Assembly (NCBI RefSeq): GCF_010727125.1
Contig: NZ_AP022564.1
Span: 3,410,001-3,474,000 of the forward strand
Direction of reading: 5' to 3'
Source of the DNA: Mycolicibacter terrae
Lineage (GTDB): Bacteria > Actinomycetota > Actinomycetes > Mycobacteriales > Mycobacteriaceae
Length of the DNA stretch: 64,000 bases
Below the pieces are notes generated by a model, which did not search any database, was not told where the DNA came from, and saw only the letters and a program-made list of their open reading frames with translations. Both the position numbers and the translations under genes were made by a program. Of the stretch, positions 1 through 7,263 are shown piece by piece. Position 1 is the stretch's first letter. Each line of letters opens with the position of its first letter.

Positions 1-1796
1 ACGGCGGCGCTGGCGGCATCGGCGCCGATGGCGGCCGCGCGGGTGCCGGCGCCAGCGGAACTGATGGCGCCAATGGCACTACGCCCGGCGAAGATGGCGC
101 CGACGGCACCGACGGCACCGGCGGCGGTTTCGGCGGTAACGGCGGCGGGGGCGGTAACGGCGGTGCCGGTGGCACGACCGCAGGCGTCGCCGCCGGTAAC
201 CATGGCGCCGGCGGGGCCGGCGGCGACGGTGGGGCAGGTGGCAACGCCGGCAACGGCGGCAACGGCGGCAACGGTGCCGACGGAGGCACCAACGATGCGG
301 CCGGAAATGGCGGCAACGGCGGGGACAGCGGGTTCAGCGGGTACGGCGGACTCGCCGGGGCCGGCGGAGTCGGCCCTGACGACACAAGCGCCGCGAATGG
401 CGCAGACGGTGCTGAGGGCACCCCTGGTGACGGCGGGGCCGGCGGCAACGGCGGCAAGGGTGTCACCCTGGCCGACGGCACCGGGCAAGCCGGCGGCAAC
501 GGCGGTGACGGCGGTGCCGGCGACTACTACGGCAACGGCGGCGCGGGCGGTAAAGGCGGCGACGGCGCGGCCGGTGCCAGCGACATGAGCGGCAGCGGTA
601 ACGGCGGCGATGGCGGCCAAGGCGGTAACGGCGGCTACGGCGGTTACGGCGGCTTCAGCGGCGGCGCCGGAGGCGATGCCGGTGCCGGCGGTGCAGGGGG
701 TAATGCCACCGGCGCCGGCGCGGGCGCCGGCACTGCTGCTCAGGGTGGTTTTGGAGGCGGCGGCGGGTCCCATTACCTGAACACCGACGGCAGCCACGAT
801 GGCATCGGTGGTAACGGCGGCCGCGGTGGTACCGGCGGCAACGGTTCCGATGGCGCCACCCCGACGGCCGGTGGTTGGGGCGGTCTCGGTGGATTTGGCA
901 GCACCGGCGGCGTCGGCGGCGTCGGCGGCGTCGGCGGCAACGGAGGCACCGACGGCAGCGCCGGTAGCGTCGGCGGCGTCGGCGGCAACGGAGGCACCGG
1001 AGGCACCACCACCGACGCCGCCGCCGGCGGTGGCGGCGGCGGTGGTGGCGGAGGTGGCGGTGGCGGTGCGGCCCAAGACGGCGGTGTAGGCGGGGCCGGC
1101 GGTGTAGGCGGCGACTCTGGCAGCGGCAGCACCGGCGGGAACCCCCCGCCCGGCAGTGCCTTCGGTGGCAGTGGCGGCGGCGGAGGCTACGGCGGGCAGG
1201 GTGGCACCGGCATCGGCACCGGCGGCGTGGGCGGTGCCGGCGGGGCCGGCGGGGCCGGCGGCAACGGCTCCGCGGGCAGCGGGGGCGGCTCTGGTGGTCA
1301 GGGCGGCTACGGCGGCGACAACTACTACACGACCGGCAGTGACGGTGGGGCCGGCGGCGCTGGCGGCGACGGCACCGACGGCGGCTACGGCGGCATCGGC
1401 GGCTTTGGCGGCTCAGGCGGCGGCAGCAACGACGGCGACGGTGCCGGCGGTGATGGTGGGGCCGGCGGCGCCGGCGGCCTGGGCACCACTGGCGGCGAAG
1501 GGGGTTACGGGGGTGACGGAGGCACCGGCGCCACCGGTGGCCAGGGTGCTGTCGGCGGGGATGGTGCGGCCGGCGGGGCCGGAGGCGTCGGGATGACCGG
1601 CGGCACCGGCGGTAACGGTGGCATCGGCGGCGGTGGCGGCTTCGTCGGCGACGGTGGCAACGCTGCCGGCGGCGTCGGCGGCGCTGGCGGCACCGGCAGT
1701 AACGGTCAAACCGGCGGAGATGGCGCCGATGGCACTAGCGGAGGTGACGACGGTACCCCCGGCACCCCGGGCGAACCCGGCACCAACAACGGTTAA
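1..1796 (+). CDS. PE_PGRS family protein, 3' part (5' end outside window)
   Basis: The reading frame starting at base 3 stays open to a TAA at 1794-1796 and encodes almost only Gly-Gly-X and Gly-Gly-Asn/Ala/Asp triplets, with a run of 15 glycines near 1027-1070. This is the PGRS domain of the mycobacterial PE_PGRS family: surface-exposed proteins exported by type VII secretion through the N-terminal PE domain, which lies outside the window. The protein ends with a short GEPGTNNG tail and no extra C-terminal enzymatic domain. The other open frames here, on both strands, are by-products of the GGC repeats. The PE domain must be checked in the neighbouring sequence. Confidence 0.93.
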   Translation, partial: GGAGGIGADGGRAGAGASGTDGANGTTPGEDGADGTDGTGGGFGGNGGGGGNGGAGGTTAGVAAGNHGAGGAGGDGGAGGNAGNGGNGGNGADGGTNDAAGNGGNGGDSGFSGYGGLAGAGGVGPDDTSAANGADGAEGTPGDGGAGGNGGKGVTLADGTGQAGGNGGDGGAGDYYGNGGAGGKGGDGAAGASDMSGSGNGGDGGQGGNGGYGGYGGFSGGAGGDAGAGGAGGNATGAGAGAGTAAQGGFGGGGGSHYLNTDGSHDGIGGNGGRGGTGGNGSDGATPTAGGWGGLGGFGSTGGVGGVGGVGGNGGTDGSAGSVGGVGGNGGTGGTTTDAAAGGGGGGGGGGGGGGAAQDGGVGGAGGVGGDSGSGSTGGNPPPGSAFGGSGGGGGYGGQGGTGIGTGGVGGAGGAGGAGGNGSAGSGGGSGGQGGYGGDNYYTTGSDGGAGGAGGDGTDGGYGGIGGFGGSGGGSNDGDGAGGDGGAGGAGGLGTTGGEGGYGGDGGTGATGGQGAVGGDGAAGGAGGVGMTGGTGGNGGIGGGGGFVGDGGNAAGGVGGAGGTGSNGQTGGDGADGTSGGDDGTPGTPGEPGTNNG

Positions 1797-1834
1797 GGCC
1801 GCCCGCCGAGGGGCAGACCAATCCAAGCGAGTTC

Positions 1835-2875
1835 TCAGTCGACGACCACGACGATTTTCCCGGCGGCTTCCCCGTTTTCCATGACCCGGTGCGCCTCGCG
1901 GATCTGGTCGAAGGAGAAGACATGTGTGGGTCTGGCCTCCAGGTGACCGTCGCGCACCTTGTCGGCGATGCCCTGCAGCGGGACGTCCGACAGCGCAAAG
2001 CCGGGGCTGCCGAACACGAAGCTGCCGAAGAAGCTGAGGTTGACACCGCTGGCCATCTGCAGCAGCGGGTTGAAGTCGGCGATCGGGTCCAGTCCGCCGA
2101 GCCAGCCGGCCAGACACGCCGTGCCGCCCCGGCGCAGCATGTCCAAAGAATCAAGAATCGTGCTGTTGCCCACGAGATCCAGAACGGCGTCCACCTGCTT
2201 GGCCTCGGCGATGTGGGCGCCCAGGTCCGGAGTCTCCAGCTCGGCACGGTCGGCGCCGAGGGAGGTCAGCAAGCCGAACCGATCCCGGTTACGCGTGGTC
2301 GCGATGACCTGCGCTTGCGCGTCCACGGCCAGTTTCACTGCCGCCTGACCGAAAGACGATGTCGCCCCGCGAATCACAATGGTCTGCCCCGCAGTCAGGC
2401 CGAGGTTGCGGAACAGGCAGGTCCATGCGGTGGCGTAGGTTTCCGGCAACGCGGCGAGCTGATCCCACGGCAGCTCCGATTCGATCAGCGCGACATTGTC
2501 GGCGCGCACCCGGGTGAACTGCGCGTAGCTGCCGTTGATGGTGCGGCCGAGTCCGCCCATCAGGGCCGCGACTTTGGCGCCGACCGGGAATTCCCCTCCC
2601 GGGCAGGCATCGACGACGCCGACGCATTCGATACCGCTGACTTCTGCGGCTTCGGCCCATTCACCCCGACGCATGTGCATCTCCGCGTGGTTGACGCCGA
2701 ACCCCTTGACCCTGATCACCACCTCACCCTGTTTGGGCAGCGGCTTGGGGATCTCGGTGTAGGTCAAGGCCTCCAGTCCCCCGAAGCCGTCGAGCACAAT
2801 CGCCCGCATGGTCGGGCCACCGGCGGCTTCTCGCACCACCGCGGGGTGAGTCGGGGTCGTGGACGTGGTAGCCAT
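1835..2875 (-). CDS. zinc-free MDR / quinone-oxidoreductase-type alcohol dehydrogenase
   Basis: The 346-aa protein belongs to the medium-chain dehydrogenase/reductase superfamily. The N-terminal GroES-like half (MRAIVLDGF... to about residue 150) is followed by a Rossmann half with a nucleotide-binding stretch around GATSSFGQAAVKLA. The cysteine and histidine ligands of zinc alcohol dehydrogenases are not apparent, so an NADPH-dependent quinone or enone reductase is likeliest. An AGGAGA Shine-Dalgarno lies 6 to 8 nt before the ATG at 2875; a start at Met23 is also possible. It is the last gene of a minus-strand operon, 32 bp after the HAD gene. The substrate is unknown. Confidence 0.85.
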   Translation of the reverse strand: MATTSTTPTHPAVVREAAGGPTMRAIVLDGFGGLEALTYTEIPKPLPKQGEVVIRVKGFGVNHAEMHMRRGEWAEAAEVSGIECVGVVDACPGGEFPVGAKVAALMGGLGRTINGSYAQFTRVRADNVALIESELPWDQLAALPETYATAWTCLFRNLGLTAGQTIVIRGATSSFGQAAVKLAVDAQAQVIATTRNRDRFGLLTSLGADRAELETPDLGAHIAEAKQVDAVLDLVGNSTILDSLDMLRRGGTACLAGWLGGLDPIADFNPLLQMASGVNLSFFGSFVFGSPGFALSDVPLQGIADKVRDGHLEARPTHVFSFDQIREAHRVMENGEAAGKIVVVVD

Positions 2876-2907
2876 GATGGATCTCCTCTGAATATTGTTG
2901 TTATGGA

Positions 2908-3606
2908 CTATTTTTCGAAAAGCTGCGCCAGTTGCCGAGCTAGATCGACGAGGTCGCCCGCGACGATGTCGGGTTGGTAGATGCCGTCCGCCCGCAACGG
3001 CGCGTTACCGGGACGAGTGATGAGGGCGCCGCTGAATCCGGCGGCTTGCGCGCCGATGGTGTCCCAGGCGTGCGCGGCGACCATCATGCAGGCCGAAGGC
3101 CGCACACCCAGTTCGTGCGCGGTGTGCTGGTACAGCATCGTCGCGGGCTTGAAGACCCGCAGCTCGTCGACACTGAACCGGCGCTCGAAGTAGCCGTCCA
3201 GACCCGCGTTTTCCAATGCCGTCGGGCGACCGGGGTAGGCCGGCGAGTTCGTCAGCGCCACCAACCGGTAGCCGTTGTCGCGCAGTCGCGACAGCCCTTC
3301 AGTGACGTCGGGATGTGCCGGCATGGTGGCCATCGCGTCGGCCACGGCCGTCACGTCGTCATCGGCCAACTCGACTCCGTGTATCTCGGCGAGCATTCGC
3401 AACGCGGACTGCCCGAGGGAGAAGAAATCCGTGTAACAGTCCGCCAGGGTGACGGTCATCGAGTAGATGACAAGTTGGCCGAACCACTCCCGAAGCACCC
3501 CTGGACGGCCGAAAAGCCTTGCGAACAGCGGCTCTAACGCTTCGATATCGATGAGCGTCTCATTGACGTCGAACACCAGCACCGCGGGCCGCGCTGCGCC
3601 GGCCAT
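2908..3606 (-). CDS. haloacid dehalogenase-like hydrolase, type II
   Basis: The 232-aa cytosolic HAD-superfamily protein resembles L-2-haloacid dehalogenases. It has the nucleophile motif DVNETL near residue 14, a Thr/Asn motif II (LTNSP), the Lys...Tyr pair in FKPATMLY, and the acidic motif AAHAWDTIGA. In characterised L-2-haloacid dehalogenases that last motif reads S-S-N-A-W-D, so the two substrate-contacting Ser and Asn positions are Ala and His here, and true dehalogenase activity is uncertain. It starts only 5 bp after the stop of the alpha/beta hydrolase gene, so the two are almost certainly co-transcribed. Confidence 0.88.
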   Translation of the reverse strand: MAGAARPAVLVFDVNETLIDIEALEPLFARLFGRPGVLREWFGQLVIYSMTVTLADCYTDFFSLGQSALRMLAEIHGVELADDDVTAVADAMATMPAHPDVTEGLSRLRDNGYRLVALTNSPAYPGRPTALENAGLDGYFERRFSVDELRVFKPATMLYQHTAHELGVRPSACMMVAAHAWDTIGAQAAGFSGALITRPGNAPLRADGIYQPDIVAGDLVDLARQLAQLFEK

Positions 3607-3611
3607 GCCGC

Positions 3612-4484
3612 TCAGCGCCCGTTGACTCGGTGCAAGAAGTCTTTGATCAACTGCGCGACTTCATCTGCGGCGGTCTCCAGTAAGAAGTGGCCGCCGTCGA
3701 GCAAATGAATTTCGGCGTCGCGCGCGTCCCGGCTGAACGCCCGGGCGCCGTCCGGCCCGAAGATCGGGTCGCCCTGTCCCCAGGTCGCCAGCACCGGGAC
3801 TCCGCTGGTGCGCAGGTAGTCGTGCAGCGCGGGATACATCGGCGAATTGGTGGCGTAGTCCCGGAACAGCTTGAGCTGAATTTCGTCATTGCCCGGCCGC
3901 GACAACAGGGCACTGTCCAGGGTCCAGGTATCGGGGCTGACCAGCGACTCATCGGGCGCACCGGTCAGGTACTGCCAGGCCACCGACTCCGGCTCCAGCG
4001 CCGTGCGGATGGCCGCCTCCGTCTCGGGGGTCTGCTCCCGCTGGTAGTCCCAGACGGTCTTCCAGAAGCCCTCGATGAAGCCCTCGTCATAACCGTTGCC
4101 GCTCTGCGTGACGATCGCGCTGATCGATCCCGGACGGCTCAGCGCCAGCCGCCAGCCGATCGGCGCGCCGTAATCCTGAACGTAGATCGCGTAGCGGTCC
4201 AGCCCGAGCTGGTCCAACAGCTGCTGGGTGAGGTCGGCGAGATTGTCGAAGGTGTAGTCGAATTCGGCCACCAGCGGCATGTCGGAGTAGCCGAAGCCGA
4301 GATGATCGGGGGCGATCACGCGATACTGGTCGGCCAAGCGGGTGATGAGGTCCCGGAACATGTAAGAGCTGGTGGGAAAACCGTGCAGCAGAACGATCGC
4401 CGGTGCATCGTTGCTGCCCGCCTCGCGGTAGAACAACCGGTGTCCGTCGACGGTGGCGTAGTGGTGTCGCACCCCAGAAACCAT
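3612..4484 (-). CDS. alpha/beta hydrolase (epoxide hydrolase / haloalkane dehalogenase-like)
   Basis: The 290-aa alpha/beta hydrolase has an HGFP oxyanion-hole motif, a VQDYGAP nucleophile elbow (Asp nucleophile), a GDPIFGP acidic-residue region and a C-terminal GGH catalytic histidine. The Asp nucleophile places it with epoxide hydrolases and haloalkane dehalogenases. The halide-binding Asn (HGNP) and Trp (DW) of haloalkane dehalogenases are Phe and Tyr here, so the substrate is open. I take the ATG at 4484 as start, because AAGGAG sits 6 nt upstream; a 13-codon in-frame extension lacks such support. It is the first gene of the operon and lies divergent from the CGNR regulator. Confidence 0.88.
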   Translation of the reverse strand: MVSGVRHHYATVDGHRLFYREAGSNDAPAIVLLHGFPTSSYMFRDLITRLADQYRVIAPDHLGFGYSDMPLVAEFDYTFDNLADLTQQLLDQLGLDRYAIYVQDYGAPIGWRLALSRPGSISAIVTQSGNGYDEGFIEGFWKTVWDYQREQTPETEAAIRTALEPESVAWQYLTGAPDESLVSPDTWTLDSALLSRPGNDEIQLKLFRDYATNSPMYPALHDYLRTSGVPVLATWGQGDPIFGPDGARAFSRDARDAEIHLLDGGHFLLETAADEVAQLIKDFLHRVNGR

Positions 4485-4564
4485 GACTAACTCCTTAAAT
4501 CGGTTTTGATAGTTAGGAGTCAAGCACCTCTGGTGTAACCTGTCAATGGATTTATGGAGGTTAT

Positions 4565-5092
4565 ATGGATATCGTTGCGGCCGGACCAGGCGACGAGGCG
4601 CTGCTCTTGGACCTGCTCAACTCCACCCCCGTCATCGACGGCGTGGCTCGCGACGAACTCGAGGATCCGGTCACAGCACAAGCCTGGTTGGATTCCCACA
4701 ACGTCGGCACGGCAAACGAACAGCAGCTACAGGACCTCATCGACATCCGGACTGCACTGCAGGACGTGGTGCGCGGGGACCGGACGCCGCAGGCGTTGGC
4801 GCCGTTCCTCAGCGGAGTCGGCCTGTCCCCCGCTCTCAGCGACGAGGGCCTCACCTGGTCACTGACCACCCGCGGGACGTCGCCGGCCGCGGCGCGGGCA
4901 TTACTGGCCTGGGATGCGTTGCGGATCGCCAGTCCCGGACGCCTTCGCCCGTGCGCCAACGACGAATGCCGGCTGTTTCTGATCGATCGCAGCAAGCCCA
5001 ACACCGCACGGTGGTGCTCGATGGCCATCTGCGGCAACCGCATGAAGGCACGTCGGCACTACCAGCGGACTAAGACCACGACCGGCGATTGA
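4565..5092 (+). CDS. CGNR zinc-finger (ABATE-domain) putative transcriptional regulator
   Basis: The 175-aa protein ends with the CGNR zinc-finger pattern: C-x4-C in CANDEC, then WCS...ICGNRMKARRHYQR. The N-terminal part matches the helical ABATE (stress-response) domain typical of this family. CGNR proteins are thought to be DNA-binding regulators. Here a GGAGG lies 4 nt before the ATG, and the gene is divergent from the hydrolase/HAD/MDR operon across 80 bp, so it is the likely local regulator. No effector can be read from the sequence. Confidence 0.85.
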   Translation: MDIVAAGPGDEALLLDLLNSTPVIDGVARDELEDPVTAQAWLDSHNVGTANEQQLQDLIDIRTALQDVVRGDRTPQALAPFLSGVGLSPALSDEGLTWSLTTRGTSPAAARALLAWDALRIASPGRLRPCANDECRLFLIDRSKPNTARWCSMAICGNRMKARRHYQRTKTTTGD

Positions 5093-5166
5093 GTTCGACG
5101 ACGACCTGGCGCCCACCCCCGCCGCCATGCACTAGAGTTCTCAACGCCTCTCCCTGCTGGTCACGC

Positions 5167-5242
5167 GCCCCCGTAGCTCAGGGGATAGAGCACGGCTCTC
5201 CTAAAGCCGGTGTCGGCAGTTCGAATCTGCCCGGGGGCACCA
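5167..5242 (+). tRNA. tRNA-Arg, anticodon CCU
   Basis: A full cloverleaf can be drawn by eye. The acceptor stem GCCCCCG pairs with CGGGGGC. The anticodon stem CGGCT/AGCCG closes the loop CTCCTAA, with anticodon CCT reading AGG. The T stem GGCAG/CTGCC has loop TTCGAAT, and the CCA end is encoded. A TAGAGT hexamer at 5133-5138 could be its -10 element. Genomic islands often use tRNA 3' ends as integration sites, and the repeats just downstream (5258-5297) fit that possibility. Confidence 0.96.
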
Positions 5243-5257
5243 ACTCGTTGTATTACC

Positions 5258-5297
5258 TCGGCTGATGGTTGACAGTTACTTCGGTTGATCCTTGACA
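5258..5297. repeat. imperfect 23-bp tandem repeat beside tRNA-Arg
   Basis: Two consecutive units start at 5258 and 5281 and share TCGG-Y-TGAT-NN-TTGACA (14 of 17 positions identical). They begin 16 bp after the encoded CCA of tRNA-Arg and end 9 bp before the phosphoesterase stop codon. Read on the minus strand, the array starts with TGTCAAGGATCAACCG, which resembles the multiple terminal repeats of some IS21-type elements. No transposase is present, so it could be an element relic, an attachment-site arm or a regulator binding site. Confidence 0.5.
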
Positions 5298-5305
5298 CGT
5301 GGCCC

Positions 5306-7150
5306 TTACTTCCAGAAGGCGTTCATGGGAGAGGCGTACATGTCGTTGTCGGTGAGCGGGGCCAGAGTTCCGGGCGTACCACGCAAGGCGTCTTCGATGG
5401 TGGCCATCAGGCTGTACTGGTTGTAGTAGTCGTCGGTGGTGAAGTGGCCGGATTGCATCCCGCCAAGAGTTATGGCGCCCTCGCTCGGGATGACGATCAT
5501 CGGAACGTGATTGCCGTCGTTACCGAAGCCCAATGACAGGTTGTTGTTGTCCTCGTCGAACGTGAGGATGATCGCGTCCTTCTGCGTCGGGTCAGTCCAC
5601 AGTGCCGAGTTCTCGATGGTGGAGATCTCTTGCTGGACGAACTGGTCGCCCGCCGCGACGTTGTACTGATGGTCGGTGAGCTGGGTGGCAATGAACTGGA
5701 GAACGCCGCTGAGCGTGTCGACCGGGCCTTCCATGTTGTTGTCCTCGTTGGCGGCGATCCAGGTGAATCCCGGGAAGGTGCTCGGGTCAGCCAGATCGGT
5801 GGACAACTGCGGCAGCGGCAGCAAATGCTCCTGCAGGTAGTCGGGGGTGTTGCCGTAGACGTAGCCGAACTGGGCAAAGGGCAGTTCGTCGGCGGAGTAG
5901 TCACCCGATGACACGAGGTCGCCCGCCGAGGGCATGCTCTGTGCGTAGCCGGCCCACGATATGCCCGCCTGATCCATCTCCTGCATGAGACTCGGTGCGT
6001 TGATGGAGTTCAGGGCGGAGTTGTAGTCGATGCCGAAGTCCGAGCCGCCCAGGACCCGGAAGTAGTTGGGATCGCTGGGGTGGCCCAGCGCGTAGTAGTT
6101 GTCCGCGTAGCCGTAGGTGTTGATCAGGCTGTTGATGTACGGGGCGTTGGGGCTGCCGACGATGTCGTCGGTGCCCTTGTTCTCCATGTAGATCACGAAC
6201 ACGTGATCCAGTTGGCCGACATTGGAGGTTGGTGGTGTCAGCGGTGCCGGGGCGAGGTTGGGATCGCCGACGGTGAATGACTCGTTGTCGGCGTAGGCGC
6301 CGTTGTAGTTGCCGAGGTACTGGTTTTCGTCGGTGAAGGTGGTGGTCACCTTCGCGGCCACCGCGCCCTCCGGGACGGTCCCGGTGATCTCGCGTTCCTC
6401 AAACCCGGTGAAACCCCAGCGATCCCAGACCGTGACGGGGTTGAGCGAGCCGGTGCCCACCACGTTGCCGTTGGCGTCGAGGAAGCTGACCTGCACTGTC
6501 GCGTACGACGGATTCCAGGTTTGGCCGCCGAGATCCGCACTCAGCGCGTACGGCGTTCCGGCCGCGCCGGTGACGTCGACGGTCTGGCTGATGCTGGAGG
6601 TGCCCACCGGCCCGCCGCCGGCGAAATTATCGCCGCCGCCCGGAGGCGCGTCCTGTGGAAAGCCGAACAACCCCGTCGCCGTCGGGAGCGGAAAGGCCGT
6701 CGGCGACGGATAACCGACCGGCGTGCCGTAGGCGATCACGGTCGGGGTGCCGGTCTCGGTCCAGCCCGGTATGGTCACCCCGCTGTAGCCCGACCCGGAT
6801 GGATCGGCCGTTTCGAAGCCGGGGTTGACCAGCAAGTTCTGGCTCATCAGCTGCGCGTCAACGCTGGCAACCGGATCGAGGCCGTTGAGCCAGGTGACGA
6901 GCTCGGTGTCGAGCTGCGTACCCAACACGGCGCTGACCGAATCCTGCTCCAAGAAACCGATGATCGAAGTGAGGACCTGGTCGATCATCACGTCGAACTC
7001 GTCGGCTTGGGCTTCGGGCGCAGACAGCAGCGCCAGTCCCCCCGTCAAAAACGCGCTGACCGCGCCCGACCTCCCAACCGCGCGCCGCCGCCGGCGGGCC
7101 ATCGCCTTGCGTGTCGTTGGGTCTTGCAACCTGAGACGTCGACGAGTCAT
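5306..7150 (-). CDS. secreted phosphoesterase with N-terminal carbohydrate-binding-like domain
   Basis: The 614-aa protein starts with an Arg-rich n-region, a hydrophobic segment and an Ala-x-Ala type cleavage site (APEAQADE), i.e. an export signal, possibly Tat-like. Residues about 105-290 look like a beta-sandwich of the CBM4_9/galactose-binding type (LLVNPGFETADPSGSGYSG...). Residues about 310-614 match the phosphoesterase family that includes phospholipase C and acid phosphatases (VFVIYMENKGTDDIVGS; TFDEDNNN; HVPMIVI). The substrate could be a phospholipid, a phosphosugar or a teichoic-acid-like polymer. A GGAAGG lies 7 nt before the ATG. It sits alone downstream of tRNA-Arg. Confidence 0.82.
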   Translation of the reverse strand: MTRRRLRLQDPTTRKAMARRRRRAVGRSGAVSAFLTGGLALLSAPEAQADEFDVMIDQVLTSIIGFLEQDSVSAVLGTQLDTELVTWLNGLDPVASVDAQLMSQNLLVNPGFETADPSGSGYSGVTIPGWTETGTPTVIAYGTPVGYPSPTAFPLPTATGLFGFPQDAPPGGGDNFAGGGPVGTSSISQTVDVTGAAGTPYALSADLGGQTWNPSYATVQVSFLDANGNVVGTGSLNPVTVWDRWGFTGFEEREITGTVPEGAVAAKVTTTFTDENQYLGNYNGAYADNESFTVGDPNLAPAPLTPPTSNVGQLDHVFVIYMENKGTDDIVGSPNAPYINSLINTYGYADNYYALGHPSDPNYFRVLGGSDFGIDYNSALNSINAPSLMQEMDQAGISWAGYAQSMPSAGDLVSSGDYSADELPFAQFGYVYGNTPDYLQEHLLPLPQLSTDLADPSTFPGFTWIAANEDNNMEGPVDTLSGVLQFIATQLTDHQYNVAAGDQFVQQEISTIENSALWTDPTQKDAIILTFDEDNNNLSLGFGNDGNHVPMIVIPSEGAITLGGMQSGHFTTDDYYNQYSLMATIEDALRGTPGTLAPLTDNDMYASPMNAFWK

Positions 7151-7263
7151 GGCCTAACCTTCCCCAGGCAGAGGCAATAAAACGGCTTAAGTTACCAAGC
7201 AGGGAAGCTGCTCATCGGCGGAAAAGACTCAATACACAGCACCCTGACAGGCTGACCCGCCGA

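Noticed and set aside
28..588. Alanine/proline-rich plus-strand frame opening at 28
   Set aside because: It is an out-of-frame reading of the GGC-rich PE_PGRS sequence. The Gly-Gly-X frame continues through it.
1..1796. CRISPR-like regular repeats in the left-end sequence
   Set aside because: The repeats are protein-coding GGC triplets with no fixed spacer/repeat structure.
3612..4484. Naming the hydrolase a haloalkane dehalogenase
   Set aside because: The halide-binding Asn and Trp are replaced by Phe and Tyr, so only a broad alpha/beta hydrolase call is supported.
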